From Xiphias gladius (lineage: Eukaryota; Chordata; Actinopteri; Istiophoriformes; Xiphiidae), in assembly GCF_016859285.1 (NCBI RefSeq), contig NC_053402.1, forward strand, positions 3,943,531 to 4,007,530: a stretch of DNA of 64,000 nucleotides, in the 5' to 3' direction. The translations under genes were made by a program, and so were the position numbers. Below are positions 55,701-64,000 of the stretch, piece after piece (within the stretch, counting starts at the first letter, position 1; every line of letters starts with the position of its first letter). The notes beneath the pieces are model-generated. The model ran no database searches, was not told the origin of the DNA, and worked only from the letters and a program-made list of their open reading frames with translations.

Positions 55701-58251
55701 TGGTCTGTATCTGGCTAAATTTTAGTAATTATTTTTATTTTTGTCCTTTGTTCTTACTATTTGATCTAAAAATTTCACTTTTTTCACTGTATTTTATTAC
55801 TTTATGCCTGCCCTTTGCAAAAGGACTTTGTAATCACTACTTTGGATAAGTGCTATATTAAATTTTTTTATTATCATTATTTCTTATTAATAACTGTTCC
55901 AATATTGTGTATTGAGTTGGTGTATTTGATTGGTACATCCATTGCTCTAAGAATGAAATGACATTGTTATTTCTGTATATTTTGTGGCTTCATTTCATCT
56001 TATTTCATTGGTATTATTAAAAAAAAAAAAAAAAAAAAAAAACTTAAACATGGACGTATGCCCAGAAACATTTAGAGCTGAATGTAGAAATGTCATTAAG
56101 CAAATCCCCTGCAGGTTGGCAAAGAAAGAAGATTTACCAGTTTAACCGTAGGCTGTTTCAGTTTAACTATTACAAGCCTACGTTAGGGGGTGGGTTGTGC
56201 CATGACAAACACTACAACCTCTGGGAAACTCAGCTTGGGTGTGTCGAGATAACACAAGGTGCTACATTAACATCTTACCTCTACTGATCAAATCAGAGCC
56301 AAGCTGACACATTCAGAGACAAACAAGTCTACAGAGTCTCAGACTAGCTATCAAATGATATGAGATGTGAAGATGTAACAGACAAAATAAAACACATTCC
56401 TCTAACTTAACCTGAAAAGAAAAAAAATTATAAAGTTCAGAAGTGTCAATACTGAGCAGCATGCTTTCTCATACCTTCTCAGACTGGCTCAGTAGGAAGT
56501 GATGAAAATGTGGGTCATCCTTCACAGGCTGCAACAGAAGCAGAGTTCAATGCGACAGTGTTCTCTTTACATATGGGTATGTACTGACCATGTGCACGTA
56601 CAATGTGCAGTAATCCTTGAATCTACACTGCACAGTGCTAACACATCAAGGCTCCCATCATGGTCTTTTTAGAAAGTGCCATGATTTTCTACAGTTTGTG
56701 GTCAAATTTGGGATTGGTTCCATTCATGGCCTAAGAATTGGATTGTGCCCCAAAGTGTTGATGACGAAAGGCAAATTAAAATTCTTCTCAATTCCCAGAT
56801 GTTACTCATTGCCCAGCTAAATTCAATTTTCAATTCTCAATTATCTCAAAACTCTACAGTTAAGCAAAAACTCCAAAACCAATGAGAACCCTGTGTGTGT
56901 CAACTGCTGCACAATTCATTCAGGTTAAAAAGACATAAGTTTTTTAGCCACATTGGTTGAGTCTTAGAATACTAACACCAGTGCAGAAAAAGAACACAGC
57001 TTGCTATTCAAAAGAACCAGAGGTATACCAATAGCAAAGCTTTACAAGTGACACTGCTGTGTGCTTTATATAGTGAATGGAATGACTGGCCTTTGAAGTG
57101 AAAATTGAACATAATGTCCCAAAATTCTCTTTTTACATAATTTATACGGGCTCGGCACTGATCACTATGTAACTCTTCCTGCCAAAACCTGAAAAACAAA
57201 AAAAATACAAAATATTAAGTTTATGTTAATTGTATGAAACATCAGTGTGTGCTTAGCAGGTCTTAAAGTGAAAATAAGTAATCTTTTGGAGAAATGTGTG
57301 TAACAGAGTGGCTGAGTAGGAGTCCTCTGAAACCAGACTGCATTGATTCCCATACATCAGGTACGCATCTACACCTCAATTAAGATGATCAGTTCAACCC
57401 ACTAAGCCAGTCACTGTCTGCTTCTCCCTATGTAAGTGGAAACTGCTTACATTTGTACAACTCCAAATACACAGTTGCATGCTTTCACAGTTCCATTTCA
57501 GCCTTAAAACTAAAATTAACTGGATTTAGATTTCTAAAGCAGCAAAATGACCACAAAACAGGCACATACCTTTTTTTCCCCAATATGTTGCATTATTGTA
57601 GATGAAGGAAATTGTTATGTTTTGCACAGAATTACAACTAAAACAAGGAAATTGGCTGATTCTGCTTACAACTCAACAGCCCTAGAGAAGGCTGAGAGCA
57701 GGAGTAGGTGGCAGTGCAAGCTCTCTACGGGTTGAGTTGTATTAACCTGCACACTAACTGCATTCAAAAACTTATAAAGCAGGGGGATGCACTGTTTCCA
57801 CTATGAGGAGTAACCACTTACAACGATGTAAATTGAGGCCTTTTGGAATCAGATAATATCATTTTATGCAATTTTTGGAATTCCAAAGTTGTTGTGCTAA
57901 CACTGGAACAGCAAACTCACCACTTTTTACGGTAGCAAAAATGTTTCCACTGACATAAAGAAGACCTGTTAATGACTCGCCTTTTTTTGGGGGTGTGATG
58001 TTTCTTTACACACACGCAAAAACCTGGTCATCATACTGGTTTAAGAGCAATTTATATCAGTAGTGGTCATCAACCCTGGTCCTGAAGAGCAGGCTGCTAA
58101 TAGAAAGCAGGCAGCCTACTAGGAAATCACACATTTCTGGGTCAAGTCGACTAAACCACAGCCTCCGTTCGGGCCTTCAAATACAGAGTAGCGCTGTTAA
58201 AAATCGTCCAAAAATTATGTTAGATTATTCTCTCTTTTGAGAAAAAAAAAA

Positions 58252-58338
<87 letters not shown>

Positions 58339-61300
58339 TCAAACCATTCAAATGTCTATTTTGCGCATTATGTACATACGAGGACAAACAAATACAATGA
58401 GAGACCTACCTACCTACTGGTACGTGGGTGCATATTTTCGAGTTGTGCCCTACCTAACGGTAGTTTACATAGCATGCATACAACTTTATCTCAAGGTTCC
58501 ACAATTTTGCCGTCTACTGACCAAAATTTGAAGTATTTCCAGACAGGGATTGCTTGGAGTGCAAATCACTCTTTCTGCTGCGTACTTGGGTTGTGAACTC
58601 TCTGCCATCATCACTACATGGTTGTTGTTTAGTTTTTTTCTAATTTCAGCTTGAACTACATTTCAGTGAAAGTGGTGATGTGCGACTCCTTTTCATCATG
58701 CAGTGCATTCAGTACAGCTGCCCAGGCCCATGCGAGAACTCGCGAGTCAGACAGACGTGGTATTGCTGCTTTTAACCCCCCACATTCGAATATTATGTAC
58801 ACAATCAAAATGTCTATTTTTTCTCACAATTCGGTTATATATTTTTAAATAATCAAATTTAGAATGTTCGTCAACAGCCCTAATACAGAGTTGTTGACCA
58901 TCTCAAGCGCACATGCCAAACAAACAGTTTGAGTAGTCAAGAGTGAGCACCAAACAGGTCAGAAGGGAAAGGTCTGCAGTTGTTGGTGATTAAAGCCAAA
59001 GGTAAAGGTCAGGTAGAAGAACAACAAGGCAAGGCAGGCTTGGTGGGAATGGGGGTTCACCTACACTGCTTTCCCATTTGAATCCTGAGCCAGGTCCAGC
59101 CCCCAGTCTCTCAATAGTGGATGGCTCGGGGTCAGAGTCAGTTAAGTCCTTAAGGAGGAGAGAGACACATATTCACCTTTTAAATCAAAGGGTGAATTGA
59201 CAGAGTTCCATGTCTGTAGTGGGGCATGTTTCTCTATCATATATGGAGAAAACTATGTTAACTGAATTCCATTCCCCTCCACTGTATTAGGGTGGTGGCA
59301 GAAATCTCAGACAGACAGGCATCTCAAAATCTGAACAAACACCACCAAACTGATCTGCATGGATAGATACCACTAGAGATAAGAGAGAAAATATGTTTTA
59401 CATGTAACTACTACAAAACTACGAATAAATCAAGTCGAGTTGAATTTTATTGAAATAAACAAAAGATTCAGCTTAGCAAGATAGCCTTGCTAGCATCAGA
59501 CCATTTTCAGTTGTTTATTTTGCCACATGATTCATATTCATGCAGCAGTACGATAGTGGTTCCTGTAGTAATGTTTGTTGAAGTATTCCTTGTTGTGTTG
59601 TGACATCACATCCACTTGACAAATCACAATCACCAGCACTGTTGGTAACCAGTGACAATACGTAGAACTCAGATTTAATATCATCATCTGAGCAGTGCCT
59701 AAGTTTAGTTCTAAGAACATTTCTGCATGTGGAAAAGGGCTTTTTCACCACACTTACTAACCAAGAAAGTCAGGATAGTTAACTAGTACCTGGGTTAGGT
59801 GGAGCTTACTCTTACTAGTATCCATATTGTGTGTCACATTATTCATTTTTGTGTATAAGACTCAGCAAGGTAATACTGAACATGTTTTTGCCATTGTGAA
59901 GCATCATTTAACAGATGTGATCACTTTAAATTGTAGGACATTAAATGTACATTGCAGGTTTAATAGAGACATTTTCATCAGATTGTTTTATGGGTCAGTC
60001 TAATGCCTGACCTGCTTTGAAGGTGAATAAAACTGTAGGTCAAATATATGATTCTTTGAAAAAGTTTACATTCCTTATAGACAATGAGGGGATCTGTGGA
60101 TGGCTTGATGCATTGAGGAGAGAAGGATGAGGTTAAGAACTTGTTAACAGTCTATACTGTAAATCTGTAGTGTGTCTCTTCACTTCTCCAGTTCTCTTTT
60201 TGCTATCTTTTTTGTCTTTTCTAAATAGTGTACATTTTGAGTAAAAATCTATTCAACTAATATTGACAGACCAAATGTTTTAACTTATCAGTGTCCAACT
60301 GACCTTCTCAGAGGGGTCCTTCAGGGCACTGAGATCCTCATCATCTTCCTCCAGTATTTTCAGTGGTTTGTTAGGCATCTTCTTTCCTTTTGAGTCTCCT
60401 TTGCCATCTGAGTTCTGTCAAAAACAGAGATCATCATTTTGTGCTGCCAGTTTAGCATGTCAAGAGAGTTGTACGCAGTCTGATAATCTTTCAATTTAGT
60501 ACGTCTTTAAAATAAGCCATGACTGACCAGGTTCCATGTACACTGAGCAAAAGAGAAAACAATTTGTTTCCTATGTTTAATGCACTGATTCTGAAGGGCA
60601 GATGGCCTGCACAGAGAACATATGTCCAAATGTATAAACATTTGCTGAGACTGAATGTGAGTATTCCATGAAGGAAGTCTGGTAGAGCAGGACTCATTGA
60701 AAAGAGTCTTACTTCGTTAATTGTTAATTTGATTTGATCAGTTTCAGTGGTGGAGCCAAAGCTGCAATGATTAAACAATTAATTCATTAGTCAATCAAAA
60801 ATTAATAGGCAACCATTTTGATAATTGATTAATTGTTTCTCGCATTTTATTTTAGCAAAAATGTCACAAAATTTGCTGCTTCCAGCTTCCCAAATGTGAA
60901 AATTTGCTGCTTTTCTTCGTCTCATATGACAAGCAATTAAATATTTTTGGGTTTTGGATTATTGGTAGGTCAAAACCAGCATTCTGATGAAGTCAGACTG
61001 GGCTGTCGGAAATTAAGAGGGACCCTTTTCCCTTTTTTTGACATTTTATAGACTAAACGGTTGATCGATTAACCAAGAAAATAATTGGAAAACTGATTGA
61101 TAGTGAAACTAAATCATTAGGTACAGCTGTGCTGGAGATAAACACATTCCATTCCATTAATTGTCACATTTACCTAGGTAACAAGAAAAAACTATATCTT
61201 TGTAAACACACCAATGCACAAGATACTCTGTCTTTGTCGATGCCCCTCTTATTAATTTCTTTTACCTAACAATAAAAATAAAATCGTAAATTATTATGAG

Positions 61301-63996
61301 AAAATTTTTAAAATGTTTAGTTGTTAAGAATTTGTTTAGGCATCTGTTTTCTAAGATAGAAAATCAATATAAAAATAGGCTATATTTCATATATCTTGTG
61401 ACTACCAAATGAGTAACAGATTTAGTAATACCTTAAAAACATTTGTTATCTCGTTCACATAGCAGAATGGTTGCAGGTATAAATGGCGTTAATGAAGGCA
61501 TTAATAATATTTAATAATGTTTGCACAAGTCATGTTGTATGATGTAGTTGTATTTCAGTTGATGGAGCCAGGGCCAGATGAAAAATGGGAACGATGCAGT
61601 TTATGGTTGGCACCCCTTTATCTAAAAATATTTCATCATTACATTATTACTGGCGCATTTTCATCTCTACACCTTATCTACAATTATGGTCACTGCCCAG
61701 CAAAGTGCATAGCTGCTGACCACCATTAAACCGCTTTATCAGCCAACACGTCATGTCTTCTGTTTCAGCGTCTTTACGAGCATCCATTATCATCATCTGT
61801 GATGTGAAAATATTAGGGCTGTAGTGTCCTGGTCAAGTTGTCGATATGCTCTCCTCCAACCAAATTGTCATTGGTCACCCTGTTTTCACAATTTTGAACT
61901 CACCCAACCTAATGGAGACTGCTAGGTCTAACTTATTTAATGTTTACTGAATGTTTACTTGGAGTCAGCTCCAAAATAATTGACAGCATGTCAAAGAAGT
62001 CGGCAGTGTGGCTGTGTTTTGTTAAAAGCTGTTAAAAGGGATGACCAAAAAGTCAAGTGTAAACTTTGCAAACAGCCGTTTGCAGTAAGCCCTTCATGAC
62101 ATCCTTTCGGTACATTTTGAAACAGGTATCTGTAGATTCCAGATCCGAACCAGAAAAATCTAATCTGAAATTCTCGGACAAAGTTACATCTTATCGCATT
62201 GTAATGCCCAGTGTCTTCTAGGAGATATTTTGTAATTCTAGTGTTATATAATTTTTTATGATATAGCCATTGTATTTCCACCTGTAACCTTCTGTTAATC
62301 ATTTTAGAGAAGTCAGTGTGAAATCCATGCATTTGGGGCATGTGAATAAAAATCAAAAACCTAAAGTAAAGTAATTACTATTTCTGGATGAAAAAGAAGA
62401 AATACAAACTTGCTATAAAGGCAAGATCCATTACAAAGTGCTGAATTAAGTGTTAGAAGACAACCCCCTCACCTGTTCTTTTCCCTTTGCTTTCTTTAGG
62501 AAGTCTTCCACTGCATCAACTGCCTGCTGGAAGCGCTTTCCTTTATTTATCTTGATCATCTCCTCTTTGTGGGCATGGTAGGGCTTCAGCTGTTCTACTT
62601 TGATCCAGGCACTGGACAGGCACACAGAAAAACAGCTCTTACACATTTGGTGGAGAAGGCATTGTGAGGTCAGTCAGGTACCTTATAATGCATACTTACT
62701 GGTCTTCAGTTCCAAAGAATTTCACAAAATGGCATTTTTTGCCCCTGGGCTTTTTCAGGTCCTTAGGAGGGCTTACTATCTGAAATGTGAATAAATGTTA
62801 TAGTGCAATATTAGCATAAGAATTGACATGAACATGGTAAAATGTATTTGATCCAGCCATTGACATGTCTTCACTCTTTACCTTTCCTGGCCATGGTGGG
62901 TAACGACCCAGCTTCCCCCTGAAATAATAGTGATACATTTAGCCTTGGTATATGTCTTGCTGGAAGTATATCAGTATATTTTTGGTACCAAATGCATCCT
63001 TAGCACCAAGTATCGGTTCCACTTGATCCTTTCTTTGTTTCTCTTAGTTTGCCGTTATGTCCTCATAAGTTGTACAACATTTCCTCTTGCCACATTAGAC
63101 GATTTCGCAGTGTTTGTCAGACGCAAATAACAATTTAATACTATTTAGCAGTAGCCACGTGTCAATTCAAGTCTGACAGCTGTCAATGTTAAATAATAGG
63201 ACATTCAAAGCAGCAGGCAACTAAAAGAGGTAACAAGAGAAAACAAATAGATACTGCTAGAATTGCTGTGTAACGTTAGGGAAATCGTTTTCGTTATGCG
63301 TTTTGCTAATATACAAGGCAACATGCCCCACTTTCTCTCGTGTATTTTGTATTATTGGATAATACTATCATGAAACTGGTGCAACAAAGTCACATGTGAT
63401 GACCAGTTTGATGTTAATCTCCACAAGTGTCACATATGTGGGTTGAATTTAAGGGAAAACTCGATAACACAGATGAACAAGTCTAGCCTGCGGAGACAGA
63501 GCTGCTACAGTTAACACGGAAGCCGAGCAGATGCAAAGCGACCTACAGTAGAGATCCGCTTAAGCTACAGTATTAGCGAAGCTCGTCACAGACCACATTA
63601 CATTATAAAATTGAGAGTATTTGGTGAAGCTTTGCAGATAAACATGTTCTGGCAAGAACTTAGACTACAACAGATAGCTTTTCCGGACAAAAACATATCT
63701 TCCTTAAGTTTAAACCATATCTGTATCTTGTCCGCTAGCTAGCAGCTAACGACGGCTGTTGGCTGAGTCAGCTTGGTTAGCAATTTGTTTGGGTTGACCA
63801 TCAACTAATCTACTACGCGAACACTTCCATGAACTTACATCTGGTAACTACCAATAAGAAAAAATAGCGTTAAACTAACAAGTACAGCACTACTTCTGGC
63901 AATGCCAGATCATTTAGCAGAAACGAAGGCGTTTAACAATATTTGAAGATTATCTCACCACACTAGGTCCCCGATCCTCAGATGCACCGTCGCCAT
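46712..63996 (-). CDS. glyr1: Glyoxylate reductase 1 homolog (PWWP chromatin factor)
   Basis: GLYR1 (NP60/NDF) is a nuclear protein that binds nucleosomes and methylated H3K36 and is a cofactor of the demethylase KDM1B. Sixteen exons join in frame to 507 residues (human 553): 63959-63996, 62882-62918, 62700-62779, 62473-62611, 60304-60414, 59065-59148, 56475-56528, 55422-55472, 55152-55225, 54259-54358, 51625-51735, 51421-51522, 51150-51312, 48838-49017, 48469-48593 and 46712-46786. Residues 9-67 form the PWWP domain ([12 protein letters not shown]). A Lys-rich linker follows, then a beta-hydroxyacid-dehydrogenase fold from about 224 ([12 protein letters not shown]), ending VYRAYIH. At the expected catalytic Lys (KxxxN) the sequence is MLILN, so the enzyme is probably inactive, as in human. 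The linker is shorter, and I see no AT-hook. The promoter is off the right edge. Confidence 0.97.
47322..47640 (-). repeat. ATTAATC-type interspersed repeat, reversed
   Basis: Reverse-strand relative of 6347-6679: CAAATGTGAGAATTTTCTGC and CTTTGGGTTTTAGACTGTTT are read on the minus strand. It sits in the last glyr1 intron. The adjoining 47660-47740 resembles 11450-11560. Confidence 0.55.
47930..48110. repeat. Dispersed repeat fragment
   Basis: ACCAAATTTCATGGAAACTG and TTGGCCTTGTGGTGGCGTTA look like pieces of the family at 8030-8960 and 34505-35262. A short GGT-rich run (about 48062-48081) follows. It lies in a glyr1 intron. Confidence 0.35.
49225..50459 (+). mobile_element. Tc1/mariner-like element, inactive (family E)
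   Basis: It lies in glyr1 intron 13. The ends are CACTCACCAAGCACTTTATT and AATAAAGTGCATGATGAGTG, flanked by TA. The plus-strand transposase remnant covers the DNA-binding part ([20 protein letters not shown], about 49381-49440), the first catalytic motif WSDESGF (about 49850-49870), HDNAPCH (about 50120-50140) and [15 protein letters not shown] (about 50215-50259). All three acidic positions can still be seen. Frameshifts and a 23-base A run break the frame, so it is not functional as it stands. Confidence 0.9.
49819..49841. repeat. Poly-A tract (A23) inside transposase
   Basis: 23 A directly upstream of the codons for TIAWSDES in the family E element. Confidence 0.97.
51811..53284 (-). mobile_element. 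Tc1/mariner-like element, near full length (family A/B)
   Basis: It lies in glyr1 intron 10, with transposase on the minus strand in two frames: 53101-52637 (helix-turn-helix part, [20 protein letters not shown]) and 52607-52176 (catalytic part). Visible motifs are LWSDGIK (first Asp present, expected Glu replaced by Gly), [13 protein letters not shown] (second Asp present) and [11 protein letters not shown], where the expected catalytic Glu is Lys. One end reads CTGTGCATTCAGAAAGTATT beside TA; the opposite end (about 53284) is decayed. It is the same family as the element at 18274-19806. Confidence 0.9.
53652..53674. repeat. Poly-A tract (A23)
   Basis: Homopolymer in glyr1 intron 10. No retroelement body recognised before it. 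Confidence 0.95.
54438..54963 (+). mobile_element. Internally deleted Tc1-like copy (family E)
   Basis: It starts with a decayed CACTGAGCAC end and the same opening as the element at 49225 (GGTCAGGAGCTTCAGTTAAT). At about 54762 it jumps from GATGAGAGAGGT to AGAACGGGAGATTGGCAGCA, omitting about 690 bp including both catalytic Asp regions. It ends TGTGCTTGGTGAGTG beside TA. Both ends remain, so it could once have been moved by enzyme from a full copy. It lies in glyr1 intron 9. Confidence 0.85.
55690..56042 (+). repeat. Possible retroelement 3' tail with poly-A
   Basis: TTTGTAATCACTACTTTGGA and TAAGTGCTATATTAAATTTT resemble the 3' tails of fish LINE copies (CTTTG...GCTATATAAA). The region ends in 24 A (56019-56042). 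No reverse transcriptase is seen, so this would be a heavily 5'-truncated copy. It lies in a glyr1 intron. Confidence 0.4.
56529..59064. other. glyr1 intron 6
   Basis: Large intron between the exons at 56475-56528 and 59065-59148. It holds the A/CA simple repeat at 58242-58335 and, at about 58060-58140, a short AGTGGTCATCAACCCTGGTC segment of dispersed-repeat type. No extra exon recognised. Confidence 0.5.
58242..58335. repeat. Poly-A followed by (CA)n
   Basis: A14 (58242-58255) runs into about 40 CA units (58256-58335). It accounts for the His-Thr repeat reading frame here. Confidence 0.97.
59149..60303. other. glyr1 intron 5
   Basis: Searched for an exon encoding an AT-hook (RGRP-type) segment and found none. 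No mobile element recognised. Confidence 0.5.
60765..61128 (+). repeat. ATTAATC-type interspersed repeat
   Basis: Runs from GCAATGATTAAACAATTAAT through TTGCTGCTTTTCTTCG and GGGTTTTGGATTATTGG to GGTTGATCGATTAACCAAGA. Same family as 6347-6679. It lies in glyr1 intron 4. Confidence 0.75.
61129..62472. other. glyr1 intron 4 remainder
   Basis: AT-rich intron sequence with no recognised exon or element. Confidence 0.5.
62919..63958. other. glyr1 intron 1
   Basis: Donor GTGAGA at 63958 downwards and acceptor TTTCAG (62919-62924) on the minus strand. Contains TGAGTCA at about 63764, an AP-1-like motif of uncertain meaning. No other feature recognised. Confidence 0.6.
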
Positions 63997-64000
63997 CTTA

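Noticed and set aside
60491..60778. 95-codon minus-strand open frame in a glyr1 intron
   Set aside because: No recognisable motif, no splice context, and partly overlaps a dispersed repeat.

Overview
This window is ordinary vertebrate nuclear DNA, almost certainly from a spiny-rayed teleost fish. The genes are split into short exons with GT/AG introns. Introns and spacers are AT-rich and full of CA/GT, AT and poly-A simple repeats, and at least ten Tc1/mariner-like transposon copies or relics of the kinds common in fish. I rebuilt four host genes exon by exon, checking that every exon join keeps the reading frame. Family assignments rest on recalled human sequences; no search was run.

Layout from left to right. 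(1) cog1, minus strand, starts at 14893; 14 exons down to 1261 are present and the last exon lies beyond the left edge. It encodes a lobe A subunit of the conserved oligomeric Golgi tethering complex. (2) A gene-free spacer (14894-18077) holds a possible CCAAT/CRE promoter area and an unusual block of repeated and inverted short motifs (about 15.8-16.6 kb). (3) smim22, plus strand, 18078-23763, three exons, 82 residues: a tiny single-pass membrane protein with a run of seven cysteines. Its introns are crowded with Tc1 relics, and a possible alternative last exon lies at 24298. (4) The spacer 23764-29744 holds a Harbinger-type relic and a rearranged Tc1 element. (5) rogdi, minus strand, 40927 down to 29745, 11 exons, 284 residues: a V-ATPase assembly (Rav2-like) factor. 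Its last coding exon is only 42 bp and lies 2.2 kb from the exon before it. (6) The spacer 40928-46711 holds a Tc1 relic and probably the glyr1 3'UTR. (7) glyr1, minus strand, 63996 down to 46712, 16 exons, 507 residues: a PWWP plus pseudo-dehydrogenase chromatin protein, complete in coding sequence with its start codon 5 bp from the right edge.

cog1 and smim22 are head to head, smim22 and rogdi converge, and rogdi and glyr1 lie in tandem. smim22-rogdi-glyr1 is a neighbourhood I also recall from human chromosome 16p13.3, while human COG1 is on 17q25, so the cog1/smim22 junction is probably a synteny breakpoint. The four genes do not form one pathway.

I did not find a convincing new biological system. 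The points most worth a second look are: the in-frame alternative last exon of smim22; smim22 exon 2 lying between two partial copies of one transposon family; chimeric Tc1 copies; microsatellite growth inside transposase genes; the lack of a visible AT-hook in the glyr1 linker; and the repeated-motif block in the cog1-smim22 spacer.
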